From UBA2163 sp964575575 (lineage in GTDB: Bacteria > Patescibacteriota > Minisyncoccia > Phycocordibacterales > UBA2163), in NCBI GenBank assembly GCA_964575575.1, contig CAZNQQ010000009.1:1-29098 (forward strand): a stretch of 29,098 nt of DNA, read 5' to 3'. Of the stretch, positions 1 through 7,167 are shown piece after piece. Position numbers and translations under genes: made by a program. Within the stretch, counting starts at the first letter, position 1; every line of letters begins with the position of its first letter. The notes under the pieces are model-generated. The model made no database searches, was not told the origin of the DNA, and saw only the letters and a program-made list of their open reading frames with translations.

Positions 1-361
1 CTTGTGGTGAAAGATCATAGCATACTAATCTACACCCAGCTTTTTCTTCTCTAAAAAAATAGAGATCTTCTGTTTTAGACGGCTTCCCCCACGCAGATTC
101 TATCATTTGCTGCAATTCATCCAATGGTGTCTTCCTAGATTCATCCCATATTTTTATAGAGAATCCATTAGAGAAACTCGAGAAATGAGATATTACTAAT
201 GAACCTGTTTTTATAATAAGTTCATTACCACCTAGCTGTACACCTTCTTTCCAGTCAAATGTATCTTCTTTGGCACTGACAACTAAACTAAAAGAAGATA
301 TAGATACACAGATGACAAGTACTAAAAAGACAGGTCTAATCAGGCTTCTAACCTTAAACAT
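1..361 (-). CDS. Secreted protein of unknown function, 3' part outside window
   Basis: An open frame of 120 codons runs from an ATG at 361 to the window edge with no stop, so the gene is truncated by the window. The start is supported by a good Shine-Dalgarno sequence (AGAGGTG, 4-5 nt before the ATG). The product begins with a basic segment (MFKVRSLIR), a hydrophobic core (about residues 9-28) and a likely signal peptidase I site after VVSA. The mature part visible (KEDTFDWKEGVQLGG onward) has no motif I recognise, and carries two cysteines near the window edge. A possible promoter (TTGAGG, 15-nt spacer, TATATT at 397-402) overlaps a palindrome at 419-432; the short spacer makes it doubtful. 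Export is well supported; function is unknown. Confidence 0.7.
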   Translation of the reverse strand, partial: MFKVRSLIRPVFLVLVICVSISSFSLVVSAKEDTFDWKEGVQLGGNELIIKTGSLVISHFSSFSNGFSIKIWDESRKTPLDELQQMIESAWGKPSKTEDLYFFREEKAGCRLVCYDLSPQ

Positions 362-418
362 CTTTTCACCTCTTTCTATTTAGAAAAATTAAAAAAAATA
401 TATCCTCCATCAGAATAC

Positions 419-432
419 CTCAACCAGTTGAG
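419..432. repeat. Palindrome CTCAACCAGTTGAG upstream of the secreted-protein gene
   Basis: The arms CTCAAC and GTTGAG flank a central CA. Read on the minus strand with flanks it is AACTCAACTGGTTGAGGT, differing at two positions from the core of the 30-bp palindrome at 25625-25654 (AACTCAACCGGTTGAGTT). It lies about 58 bp upstream of the start of the truncated secreted-protein gene, over its possible -35 region, so it could be an operator. It could equally be one copy of a dispersed repeat. Confidence 0.5.
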
Positions 433-469
433 TTAATCAAGAAAAAATGTAATATGTATAGATACATAA

Positions 470-541
470 GGCCCTATCGTCTAACGGTTAGGACATCAGC
501 TTCTCAAGCTGGTAATCTGGGTTCGATTCCCAGTAGGGTCA
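470..541 (+). tRNA. tRNA-Glu (anticodon CTC)
   Basis: A full cloverleaf can be drawn. The acceptor stem GGCCCTA (470-476) pairs with TAGGGTC (534-540), with one G-U pair. The D stem is GTC/GAC. The anticodon stem TCAGC/GCTGG encloses the loop TTCTCAA with anticodon CTC at 503-505. The T arm is CTGGG-TTCGATT-CCCAG (517-533), and A541 is the discriminator base. CCA is not encoded. The anticodon reads GAG, so this is a glutamate acceptor. It is the only tRNA in the window and is convergent with murF. Its 3' end is duplicated at 793-809. Confidence 0.95.
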
Positions 542-545
542 CAAA
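529..545. repeat. 17-bp direct repeat, copy 1 (3' end of tRNA-Glu)
   Basis: CCCAGTAGGGTCACAAA spans the 3' half of the T stem, the 3' acceptor strand, the discriminator base and four downstream bases. An identical copy lies at 793-809. Exact duplication of a tRNA 3' end is the arrangement left by integration at a tRNA attachment site, but no integrase is visible. Confidence 0.8.
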
Positions 546-589
546 GCGCCAACCCGAAAGCGAAAGCTTTCGGGTTGTTGCGTCTTTGT
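541..589 (+). other. Extended hairpin with GAAA tetraloop after tRNA-Glu
   Basis: AACCCGAAAGC (551-561) pairs perfectly over 11 bp with GCTTTCGGGTT (566-576) around a GAAA loop. Outside it, ACAAAG (541-546) can pair with CTTTGT (584-589) and CGC (547-549) with GCG (580-582). There is no clear U-run, so it is not a textbook terminator. It may stop tRNA transcription or help 3' processing. Confidence 0.6.
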
Positions 590-792
590 AGACTACTGCT
601 GGGAATCGAACGGCGGAGGCGGTATACAAGACGAACGAAGTGAGGGCTTGTCGCCGAGCCGCGTCCAGCGTTCTTAGCGAGCTTGCGAGTTTAGAAAAAG
701 CGGGACGATTCCTTACAGGAACTGTTCAGGTTGTATGATATTTTTGCAAAATATCGACAACCTCTTGCGAAGCTCCATGTATTCGCTTCTCA
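546..792. other. Structured G+C-rich segment between the tRNA 3'-end repeats
   Basis: This stretch is visibly richer in G+C than its surroundings in the middle (about 600-710) and holds no convincing ORF. It contains CTGGGAATCGAAC (599-611), which is the reverse complement of the tRNA T-arm core (GTTCGATTCCCAG). It also contains a long hairpin at 728-763: AGGTTGT/ACAACCT outside and GATATTTT/AAAATATC inside. The whole segment is bounded by the 17-bp repeats. It may be a non-coding RNA, a small non-autonomous element, or the remnant of a larger integrated element. Confidence 0.5.
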
Positions 793-809
793 CCCAGTAG
801 GGTCACAAA
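793..809. repeat. 17-bp direct repeat, copy 2, abutting the murF stop codon
   Basis: The sequence is identical to 529-545. Its last base (809) touches the murF stop codon (TAA on the minus strand, 810-812). No complete tRNA precedes this copy; only TTCG at 782-785 resembles part of a T loop. The position suggests that an element boundary was placed exactly at the end of murF. Confidence 0.8.
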
Positions 810-2102
810 TTATCGTCTTTTCCACTGTTCTTCTTGGCGCACTAGAAGTTTGTATTTTCTATCAGGATGCATCATAACATTCTCAACCACCTTTTCTGCT
901 CTTATAGATTGCGAACCTTTTACTAATACTACATCACCCCCTGCTATTATCTTCTCAAGTTTTGCTCCTGCGCTTACTGAATCATTAAACCCGAAAATAT
1001 CGCGCTTTTTCATTTTTGCACTACTCGCACCTTCAGCTATATATTTGGCACGCATACCTACCGTAATAAGTATATCTGCAGTTTCTGCCACGAGTTTCCC
1101 TATTTTAATATGTTCATCATACGAATACTCACCAAGCTCCATCATATCTCCAAGTACTGCTATTCTTCTACCTACAGCATTTATGTTTTTAAGAGTGTTT
1201 AGAGCTTCAGCTACAGCAGCTGGAGATGCATTGTAGCTATCGTCTATTATTGTAGAATCATTAATCCCTTCAATAAGTCGCATCCTACCTTGTGCGCTTT
1301 CATGTGCTGTGAGAGCCTCTTGCATGTTTACAATATTCAAACCTTGAGACACGCCAACAGCAAGCGCAGACAGTACCGGATAAATATGTTGTTTACCCAC
1401 TACACCGCCCAGCTCTACTGGGATACTACTTCCACTATGGTCAACTCTAAATGCCACACCTTTTGGTTTACTGTTCTCATATATTATATTTTCAGCTGAT
1501 GCGACGATACTTGAACCAGCTGTATGTCCATATGTAAATACTTTTTTGTCACCTACCAATGCTTTCATGCCAAGCGCTTTTTTGTCGTCTCCATTTACCA
1601 CAAACACGCCGTCGCTTTTAAGAGCTCTAACAAGATAGCTTTTCTCTTTTACAACCTCGTCTGTATCTTTAAAAAACTCTACATGCACTGGCACGTCAGG
1701 TAAATGTGTCATAACTACCACATTAGGCTTAAGCCAGCTTGAAACACTTTCTATGTCACCTGGCTTGTCAGCACCTACTTCTAGCACTAGCCATTTGGGG
1801 TAATGATTCTTAAGGATTATAAGTTTAAATCCGTCTATTATGTTTTTGATCCATCCAGACACATCGCTCCATGCATTGGGAAGTCCTAGTATAGTAAGTG
1901 GTATTCCTATCTCGCTATTAAAACTTTTCTCGCTTTTGCGCACAAAGAAGGAGGACGCAAGCACAGTATAAATAGCATCTTTAGAAGATGTCTTACCTAT
2001 GTTGCCAGTAATAGCAACAATTTTTGGTTTGTACTTTCTAAGCACTAGCTTTGCTTCTAGCGTAAGTATGTAAACTATTATATTTTTTAAAATATTTTTC
2101 AT
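810..2102 (-). CDS. murF: MurF-like Mur ligase (UDP-MurNAc-tripeptide:D-Ala-D-Ala ligase), short N-terminus
   Basis: MurF adds D-Ala-D-Ala to UDP-MurNAc-tripeptide in the cytoplasm, the last soluble step of peptidoglycan precursor synthesis. The ATP-binding P-loop TGNIGKTSS lies at residues 32-40, followed by FNSEIGIPLTILGL, which is typical of the central domain. DDSYNASP and GDMMELG belong to the central/C-terminal part. In E. coli MurF the P-loop lies near residue 107, so the usual N-terminal UDP-substrate domain is absent. It is replaced by a short, partly hydrophobic leader (ILKNIIVYILTLEAKLVL). The protein has 430 residues. It is the last gene of mraZ-rsmH-ftsL-ftsI-murF and starts 8 nt after the ftsI stop with no Shine-Dalgarno site, so translation is probably coupled. 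A related amide ligase of the Mur family cannot be excluded. Confidence 0.85.
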   Translation of the reverse strand: MKNILKNIIVYILTLEAKLVLRKYKPKIVAITGNIGKTSSKDAIYTVLASSFFVRKSEKSFNSEIGIPLTILGLPNAWSDVSGWIKNIIDGFKLIILKNHYPKWLVLEVGADKPGDIESVSSWLKPNVVVMTHLPDVPVHVEFFKDTDEVVKEKSYLVRALKSDGVFVVNGDDKKALGMKALVGDKKVFTYGHTAGSSIVASAENIIYENSKPKGVAFRVDHSGSSIPVELGGVVGKQHIYPVLSALAVGVSQGLNIVNMQEALTAHESAQGRMRLIEGINDSTIIDDSYNASPAAVAEALNTLKNINAVGRRIAVLGDMMELGEYSYDEHIKIGKLVAETADILITVGMRAKYIAEGASSAKMKKRDIFGFNDSVSAGAKLEKIIAGGDVVLVKGSQSIRAEKVVENVMMHPDRKYKLLVRQEEQWKRR

Positions 2103-2110
2103 TTTATTTA

Positions 2111-3817
2111 TTATCTATCAGGAGGTACTTCATAATAATTTATCAAAAACTTTACAGTATCCATAAATGGGTGTGTGAGTGTCTGTGAGGCATACCTTAC
2201 CTCCTTTGGTTCTACAGTGTAAAGGAATACAAGATACTGTGCGTCGTATGCTGGGAAGTAACCAAAGAATGAGTGCAAGAATTTGTCTTCATAGTACCCG
2301 CCAAATTCTTCGTCTGCGATTTGCGCTGTACCGGTTTTGGCAGCGACAGAATAGTTATCAATCTTCACTGTACCTCCTAGAAGCGCATCGTCCACCACGT
2401 TTACAAGCATACGCGTAACCTCTTCAGCACTTTCCTCTTTTAACACTCTTTCGTCTTGAAAGGTTGGTGTTTTTGAGAGTCCAGAAGTGTACTTGATCTT
2501 CTTTGCCAAATGCGGAGTTATAAGGTTACCACCATTTGCAAGTACTGACAAAGCTCTTACTGTGTTTATAGGTGTCATAGCTATACCTTGCCCAAACGAC
2601 GCTGTGGCGTACTCCAAGTCCCTTGGAGAATCTAAGTTATCTATAAGCCCTGCGCTTTCGTTAGGGAGGTCTATACCTGTCTCGTCCCCAACTCCAAATG
2701 ACAACATATAATCCGCAAATCGTTTATTACCCATCTCTCCTACTACAAATGCAACACCTGTGTTAAGAGACTGGCTAAGCACTTCTTGCATGGGTACGCG
2801 TCCACGACCTTTACCGTCAAAGTTTGATATGGTGTAGTCACTAAGTTCAATAGAGCCGTGGTCATAATATGTAGTAGTTGCTGTCACCGCTCCAGCGTCA
2901 ACTCCCGCTACCATCGTAAGTGGTTTTATAATAGAGCCCATCTCGTAGACACTTTCAACTATTGGATTTGAAAATATTGACGAAGACTCTTCCTCCCCGA
3001 ATTCGTTTACATTAAAGTTTGGATGCACACCAAGTGCATATATTTCTCCATTTTGTGGATTTATTATTACTCCAGCGGTTTGTTTTGAATTCCACTCATC
3101 ATTTACTTCAGCTAACTTGTTCTCTAAGAAAAGTTGCACAGATGGCTCTATAGAGACCACGACATCGCCAGAGCGATTACCTTTCTTAAACACAGCGCTG
3201 TTTATGTTTGCAAATATTTCTGCAAAGAAGTTAACGTACATACCGTCATTGTTGCGCTCTAGTACATCATTGTAATATCTTTCAAGTCCATACCTTCCAG
3301 CGAAATCGTCACCTATAAAGCCGACGAAGCCAAGAGTCTGTGCGGCTAAGCTTTCCCCAGGGTAGAAACGCCATCTGTCTTTATAAATATTTACACCTTT
3401 TATTTCTAAATCTTCTATAGCGTGTGCAGTATCTGTATCAACTCGTTTTGCTATCTCTTCATACGGATCGTCCTTCTTACCAGCTCGCAAGAAAAACTTA
3501 TCTTGGTCTATCTCTATAAGTTCAGAAAGTTGTTCATAAACTTCTTCTTCATTACTTAAATCTTTAGGACTTATAGCAACTGTAAACCCAGAACGCAGAG
3601 TCGCACCTGATACTAATCGTCCGTCTTTGTCATTGAGGAAAATAGAACCTCTACTATATAAGTCTTGTCCTGATCTGGTGTATTGTCTGTCTGCGTCGTT
3701 ACTAAAGTCTTCCCCGTGCATTATTTGCACAAAATAAAGTCGCCCTATAAGAATTATGGCGACCAAAAATACGATACCTGATATTACTCTAATTCTAACC
3801 AATAAGTCTGATTTCAT
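2111..3817 (-). CDS. ftsI: Class B penicillin-binding protein, division transpeptidase
   Basis: This is a membrane-anchored DD-transpeptidase that cross-links septal peptidoglycan. One N-terminal membrane helix (about residues 9-30) is followed by a PBP dimerisation domain and then the transpeptidase domain. The three active-site motifs are intact: S295-I-I-K298 (in YEMGSIIKPLTM), S350-L-N352, and K494-T-G-T497. There are 568 residues and no PASTA domains. The gene lies 25 nt after the ftsL-like gene and 8 nt before murF, the position of ftsI in the dcw cluster; a murE gene that often separates ftsI and murF is absent. A second class B PBP (mrdA) sits in the mre operon, which supports assigning this one to division. 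Confidence 0.92.
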   Translation of the reverse strand: MKSDLLVRIRVISGIVFLVAIILIGRLYFVQIMHGEDFSNDADRQYTRSGQDLYSRGSIFLNDKDGRLVSGATLRSGFTVAISPKDLSNEEEVYEQLSELIEIDQDKFFLRAGKKDDPYEEIAKRVDTDTAHAIEDLEIKGVNIYKDRWRFYPGESLAAQTLGFVGFIGDDFAGRYGLERYYNDVLERNNDGMYVNFFAEIFANINSAVFKKGNRSGDVVVSIEPSVQLFLENKLAEVNDEWNSKQTAGVIINPQNGEIYALGVHPNFNVNEFGEEESSSIFSNPIVESVYEMGSIIKPLTMVAGVDAGAVTATTTYYDHGSIELSDYTISNFDGKGRGRVPMQEVLSQSLNTGVAFVVGEMGNKRFADYMLSFGVGDETGIDLPNESAGLIDNLDSPRDLEYATASFGQGIAMTPINTVRALSVLANGGNLITPHLAKKIKYTSGLSKTPTFQDERVLKEESAEEVTRMLVNVVDDALLGGTVKIDNYSVAAKTGTAQIADEEFGGYYEDKFLHSFFGYFPAYDAQYLVFLYTVEPKEVRYASQTLTHPFMDTVKFLINYYEVPPDR

Positions 3818-3842
3818 ATCACTATGATACCATCTTTTTAGC

Positions 3843-4157
3843 TTAATTTTCGAGGCTCAACTTCGCGAAGGATTTGCGGGCTACAAACTTCTTACTTGCT
3901 ATATTTGTAAATCCTGCTGCTTTTGCGTATTCTTTATTGATAGTGTTTTTGTGTGCTATGTATTCAAATTCAAGCTCACTTATAGCAGAGCTCACTGCAA
4001 CTATGTCATTATTGACCTCTTCTCTTACAATGACATTTACTATAGATTTGCTTATAAAATAACCATAAAAGCCGAGCAATATAAAAACTATCGCTATTAG
4101 CGCTGTAAATGCTCTTTTTTCAAAAATATTAATTTGTAGTGTTTTTGCTCTTTTCAT
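3843..4157 (-). CDS. ftsL: FtsL-like small bitopic membrane protein
   Basis: The protein has 104 residues from an ATG at 4157. It has a short basic cytoplasmic N-terminus, one membrane helix (about residues 17-37, ALIAIVFILLGFYGYFI) and an extracytoplasmic part with coiled-coil character (EEVNNDIVAVSSAISELEFEYIAHKN). This is the FtsL layout, and the gene lies in the FtsL position between rsmH and ftsI. FtsL-type proteins join the divisome and help activate the septal PBP. A longer reading would begin at a TTG (4172) inside rsmH. I prefer the ATG, which follows the rsmH stop after one base (TAA-A-ATG) and suggests coupled translation. Sequence identity to FtsL is weak; the call rests on size, topology and position. 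Confidence 0.7.
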   Translation of the reverse strand: MKRAKTLQINIFEKRAFTALIAIVFILLGFYGYFISKSIVNVIVREEVNNDIVAVSSAISELEFEYIAHKNTINKEYAKAAGFTNIASKKFVARKSFAKLSLEN

Positions 4158-4158
4158 T

Positions 4159-5049
4159 TTATTTTTTTTCAAATATTCTTAATTTTGCGCTTCTTGAACG
4201 CGAATTTGTCTTTACTTCGTCTCTTTCTGGTGCGATTGGTCTTTTAGTGATTATCTGCCCTATTCCTTCGTCTTTTTGTGCTTTGAAGAACTGTTTTACC
4301 GCTCTGTCTTCAAGGCTATGGAATGATATTATTGCTAGTCTGCCACCTCTCTCTAGCGCTTCTATGGCTTTAGGAAGGACCTCTTTAAGTGCTCCTATTT
4401 CGTCGTTTACTGTAATCCGTAGAGCTTGGAAGGTTTTAGTAGCAAAGTGGATCTTTTTGTGTTTGTACCAGTTGGGCACTGCTTTTTCTATTACTTCTAC
4501 CAAATCTTGGGTAGTCTCTATTGGTTTTTCTTTTCGAAGCTCAACGATCTTCTTTGCAATCTGTCTTGAGAACTTCTCCTCTCCATATCCGTAAATAATG
4601 TCAGCAATGTTTTCCTCGTCCCATTCGTTTACTATTTCTTTTGCAGTTAGATCACTCTCTGTTGGACTGTCTTTCAAAGTCATCAGAAGTTTTTCGTCTC
4701 TCTGAAAGCTAAACCCTCTTTTTGCATCGTCCATTTGGTTGGAACTGAAACCAAGGTCAAGTAATATTGCATTAACTTTTTCTATTTCATTCTTTTCCAA
4801 AACTCTATCTAAGTTTCTAAAGCTGTTCTCCTCTAATATCACTTTGCACTTTGCATCTTTAAGGTTTTCTTTTGCTTCTTTGAGTGCGTTTGCATCGAGA
4901 TCAATACCGATAAGCGCTCCATCCTTTCCTATAAGCTTACAGATTTCTTTAGAATGACCGGCACGGTTTATGGTGCCATCAACCACTATGTCTCCCTCTT
5001 GAAGATCTAGTCCGTCTACAACTTCTTTTAAAAGAACTGGAATATGCAT
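4159..5049 (-). CDS. rsmH: 16S rRNA (cytosine1402-N4)-methyltransferase
   Basis: RsmH (MraW) uses S-adenosylmethionine to methylate N4 of C1402 in the 16S rRNA decoding centre. The sequence starts MHIPVLLKEVVDGL, carries the SAM-binding segment VVDGTINRAGHS (the family usually has GGAGHS), LLDLGFSSNQMDD followed by RGFSF, and ends with ISFHSLEDRAVKQFF and RSRSAKLRIFEK, all family signatures. Its 296 residues are close to the usual length. The NR in place of GG in the glycine loop is a small deviation. It starts 3 nt after the mraZ stop, the classical mraZ-rsmH pair, and has no Shine-Dalgarno site. Confidence 0.95.
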   Translation of the reverse strand: MHIPVLLKEVVDGLDLQEGDIVVDGTINRAGHSKEICKLIGKDGALIGIDLDANALKEAKENLKDAKCKVILEENSFRNLDRVLEKNEIEKVNAILLDLGFSSNQMDDAKRGFSFQRDEKLLMTLKDSPTESDLTAKEIVNEWDEENIADIIYGYGEEKFSRQIAKKIVELRKEKPIETTQDLVEVIEKAVPNWYKHKKIHFATKTFQALRITVNDEIGALKEVLPKAIEALERGGRLAIISFHSLEDRAVKQFFKAQKDEGIGQIITKRPIAPERDEVKTNSRSRSAKLRIFEKK

Positions 5050-5052
5050 GAC

Positions 5053-5487
5053 TTAAACTATTCCTATCTCACCGAGCTTCTCTGCCATAGAGTCTGCTTG
5101 CTTTTCAATCTTACTCTTGTACTCGCTCCATTTCTTTTCGTCCCAGATCTCTACTCTTGTCTGCACTCCTGCGAGTATTACTTTGTCTTTAAGAGATGCA
5201 AAGTCTCTCAAAAAATCTGGTACAAGGATTCTTCCTAGTGAATCTATAGATGCTTCTACTGCACCAGAGAGGATGAACCTATTGAACCCTCTTGTGTCAG
5301 ACTTACCTACTCCAAGCTCTGCAAGCTTTTCTGAAATCTTTTTCCATTCGTTTATCGGATATACGAACAGACAATTGTCTAGTCCACGAGTTACGACAAC
5401 TTTTTTCCCAAGCTCCCTGCGGAATTTTGACGGAAGCGAAAGGCGCTTCTTCGGATCAATTGTGTGTTTATACTCGCCTATTAACAT
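5053..5487 (-). CDS. mraZ: MraZ, transcriptional regulator of the mra/dcw cluster
   Basis: This is a DNA-binding protein of the SpoVT/AbrB fold that forms rings and regulates its own operon. Both repeats are present: DPKKRLSLPSKFR near the N-terminus and DSLGRILVPDFLR in the middle. It begins MLIGEYKHTIDPKKR, typical of the family, and 144 residues is the usual length. It is the first gene of the five-gene division operon. Upstream lie a -10/-35 promoter and two copies of AGTGGTATGAAGTG, good candidates for MraZ boxes, so autoregulation is likely. The ATG has only a weak purine stretch (AGAGAAAG) before it and follows a leader of roughly 120 nt with two possible hairpins. Confidence 0.96.
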   Translation of the reverse strand: MLIGEYKHTIDPKKRLSLPSKFRRELGKKVVVTRGLDNCLFVYPINEWKKISEKLAELGVGKSDTRGFNRFILSGAVEASIDSLGRILVPDFLRDFASLKDKVILAGVQTRVEIWDEKKWSEYKSKIEKQADSMAEKLGEIGIV

Positions 5488-5513
5488 ATTTTCTTTCTCT
5501 GTAATGATTTTTC

Positions 5514-5591
5514 CCCTCCCAAACTTTCGTCTTTACAAAAGTTCAGGAGGGACATCCAAAGGATATGTAGTATGGTAGACCATATCCTTTG
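5514..5591 (-). promoter_or_regulatory. Structured mraZ 5' leader with two hairpins
   Basis: Hairpin 1: CCCTCC (5514-5519) pairs with GGAGGG (5546-5551), and AACTTT (5522-5527) with AAAGTT (5538-5543). Hairpin 2: CAAAGGATATG (5557-5567) pairs perfectly over 11 bp with CATATCCTTTG (5581-5591) around a 13-nt loop. Both lie between the predicted transcription start and the mraZ ATG. Neither is followed by a U-run in the mRNA direction. They could affect mRNA stability or translation, or hairpin 2 could be a protein-binding palindrome. Confidence 0.55.
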
Positions 5592-5597
5592 AATTCC

Positions 5598-5642
5598 CAC
5601 TTCATACCACTACCCTAGTATTATATAACACTTCATACCACT
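5598..5642 (-). promoter_or_regulatory. Candidate MraZ boxes: two copies of AGTGGTATGAAGTG
   Basis: Identical 14-bp direct repeats lie at 5598-5611 and 5629-5642, 31 bp apart in register. Each contains two GTG(G/T) units about 10 bp apart, which resembles known MraZ operators built from TGGG or AAAGTG repeats with 10-bp spacing. One copy lies in the -10/-35 spacer and the other just downstream of the -10, as expected for a repressor. MraZ binding is inferred. Confidence 0.7.
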
Positions 5643-5649
5643 CCATCAA
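5620..5649 (-). promoter_or_regulatory. mraZ promoter
   Basis: On the minus strand TTGATG (5644-5649), an 18-nt spacer and a perfect TATAAT (5620-5625). Transcription should start near 5613, giving an mRNA leader of about 120-130 nt before mraZ. The lysS terminator lies directly upstream, so this is probably the main promoter of the division operon. Confidence 0.7.
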
Positions 5650-5654
5650 TATAG

Positions 5655-5663
5655 TTATCCACA
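5655..5663 (+). promoter_or_regulatory. DnaA-box match TTATCCACA upstream of the mra promoter
   Basis: A perfect match to the 9-bp DnaA box lies 5 bp upstream of the mraZ -35 element. A single 9-mer of this composition is expected by chance at a rate of about one in every few windows of this size, so evidence for DnaA binding is only positional. Confidence 0.3.
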
Positions 5664-5664
5664 A

Positions 5665-5695
5665 CAAAAAACCGAAGCCCTGCTTCGGTTTTTTG
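5665..5695. terminator. Rho-independent terminator after lysS
   Basis: AACCGAAGC and GCTTCGGTT pair around a CCT loop, and the stem is flanked by A6 on one side and T6 on the other, so it can work in both directions. It lies 25 nt past the lysS stop codon and just upstream of the mraZ promoter, separating the two transcription units. Confidence 0.9.
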
Positions 5696-5719
5696 TTTAT
5701 TTAGAGCTATATTTCTAGT

Positions 5720-7138
5720 TTATTTTCGTTTCATTAGTGGGAATTCTATAATCTCTCGAAGGTTTGATGCGCCTGTTAGGATCATTATCAGTCTGTCGAT
5801 ACCAATACCAATACCTGCGGTAGGTGGCATAGCATGCTCAAGTGCGTCTATAAAGTCTTTGTCATACTCTTGCACTTCTTTGTCCCCTTTTTTCTTCATC
5901 TCCATCTGTGCATTAAAACGCTCTACTTGCTCTATTGGGTCATTAAGCTCAGAGAAACCATTTGCAAGTTCTACACCGTCTATTACAAGCAAGAAGCGTG
6001 CAGTTTTGTCTTTATCGTCTTCAAGCTGTTTTGAAAGTGGAGATATGTCAGTTGGTATTTTTGTAATAAATGTTGGCTCTTTTATGTTTACCCTTATTAA
6101 TTTTTTATAAATTTCATCCGCAATCTTACCTTTAGATAAATACGGAGCAACATCTATATCGTTTTTCTTTGCAAACTTTGCAAAATCTTCCTGAGAGTTT
6201 TTAGTGTAATCTAGTCCAGTTTTCTCTTTTATTATTTTACTAAACTCTATTCTTTCCCACTTATTTTTAGACAGCGGATTATTAGTCTCAGCTGACACCT
6301 TCTGCAACAAGTCTTCTATGAACTCCATAAGACCTTCCCAGTCTTGATAGGCATAATAAAGCTCCATCATTGTAAACTCTGGATTATGTTCTCTGTCTAT
6401 TCCTTCATTTCTAAATATTGGACCTATTTCGTATATTTTCTCAAATCCACCTATTAATAATCTTTTTAGATATAGTTCAGGTGCAATGCGCAAAAACAGT
6501 TCCATATCTAAAGTATCTAGATGCGTTTTAAAAGGTTTTGCCATAGTACCACCTGCAAGTGGTTGGAGCACTGGAGTATTTACTTCTGTAAAATCTTTTT
6601 CTTCAAGATAATTTCTAATAGCTCTTATGATTTTTGTTTTTTGTACTAGATGTGCTTTAACTTCAGGATTAAGTGAAATATCCAAATATCTTTTTCTAAA
6701 CCGATCTTCTTTGTCTTTAATACCAAAATGTTCAACTGGCCATGGCGCAATGCTTTTTGAAAGAAACCTTACATTACTAGCTTCAATGCTTTGTTGACCT
6801 GCTTTAGTAAGATATGGCTTTCCTTTTATCTCCATAATGTCTCCCATGTCTAGAGTTTCAGAAAACAAATCAAAATCTTTAAGAATATCTTTACTAAAGA
6901 AGATTTGAATTTTACCTGATTCGTCTTCAATATCTGCGAAACCTATCTTACCGTGCCAACGTATAGAACGTATTCGCCCTGCTATAGTAGCCTCTTTGCC
7001 TTTGTCAAAATCCTTTAAAAAGTCAGCGATATCTGTATCGCGATGGCTTTCAGATGGGTACGGATCAATACCCGCATCTTGTAATACTTTGAGTTTGTGT
7101 AGGCTCTCTTCTCTTAGTTGACTAATTTTCTCTTCCAT
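5720..7138 (-). CDS. lysS: Lysyl-tRNA synthetase, class II
   Basis: The enzyme charges tRNA-Lys with lysine. An N-terminal OB-fold anticodon-binding domain (ATIAGRIRSIRWHGKIGFADIED, about residues 49-71) precedes the class II catalytic core. Motif 2 is FRNEGIDREHNPEFTMMELY and motif 3 is GIGIGIDRLIMIL; the protein ends with REIIEFPLMKRK. At 472 residues it is slightly shorter than the usual ~500. The ATG at 7138 has no Shine-Dalgarno site; an extended -10 (TGTTATTAT) lies 12 nt before it, predicting a leader of only about 5 nt. It forms its own transcription unit, ending at the strong terminator at 5665-5695. Confidence 0.97.
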   Translation of the reverse strand: MEEKISQLREESLHKLKVLQDAGIDPYPSESHRDTDIADFLKDFDKGKEATIAGRIRSIRWHGKIGFADIEDESGKIQIFFSKDILKDFDLFSETLDMGDIMEIKGKPYLTKAGQQSIEASNVRFLSKSIAPWPVEHFGIKDKEDRFRKRYLDISLNPEVKAHLVQKTKIIRAIRNYLEEKDFTEVNTPVLQPLAGGTMAKPFKTHLDTLDMELFLRIAPELYLKRLLIGGFEKIYEIGPIFRNEGIDREHNPEFTMMELYYAYQDWEGLMEFIEDLLQKVSAETNNPLSKNKWERIEFSKIIKEKTGLDYTKNSQEDFAKFAKKNDIDVAPYLSKGKIADEIYKKLIRVNIKEPTFITKIPTDISPLSKQLEDDKDKTARFLLVIDGVELANGFSELNDPIEQVERFNAQMEMKKKGDKEVQEYDKDFIDALEHAMPPTAGIGIGIDRLIMILTGASNLREIIEFPLMKRK

Positions 7139-7150
7139 ATTGTTTAGTAA

Positions 7151-7159
7151 ATAATAACA
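7151..7159 (-). promoter_or_regulatory. Extended -10 of the lysS promoter
   Basis: On the minus strand the sequence is TGTTATTAT, 12 nt before the lysS ATG. No good -35 is visible, which is common with an extended -10. The inverted repeat 7168-7217 starts 8 bp upstream. Confidence 0.45.
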
Positions 7160-7167
7160 TGATATTG

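Noticed and set aside
2612..2628. Palindrome CTCCAAG-TCC-CTTGGAG resembling the RAYT palindromes
   Set aside because: It lies inside ftsI in a conserved region, has a different centre and is probably set by coding needs.
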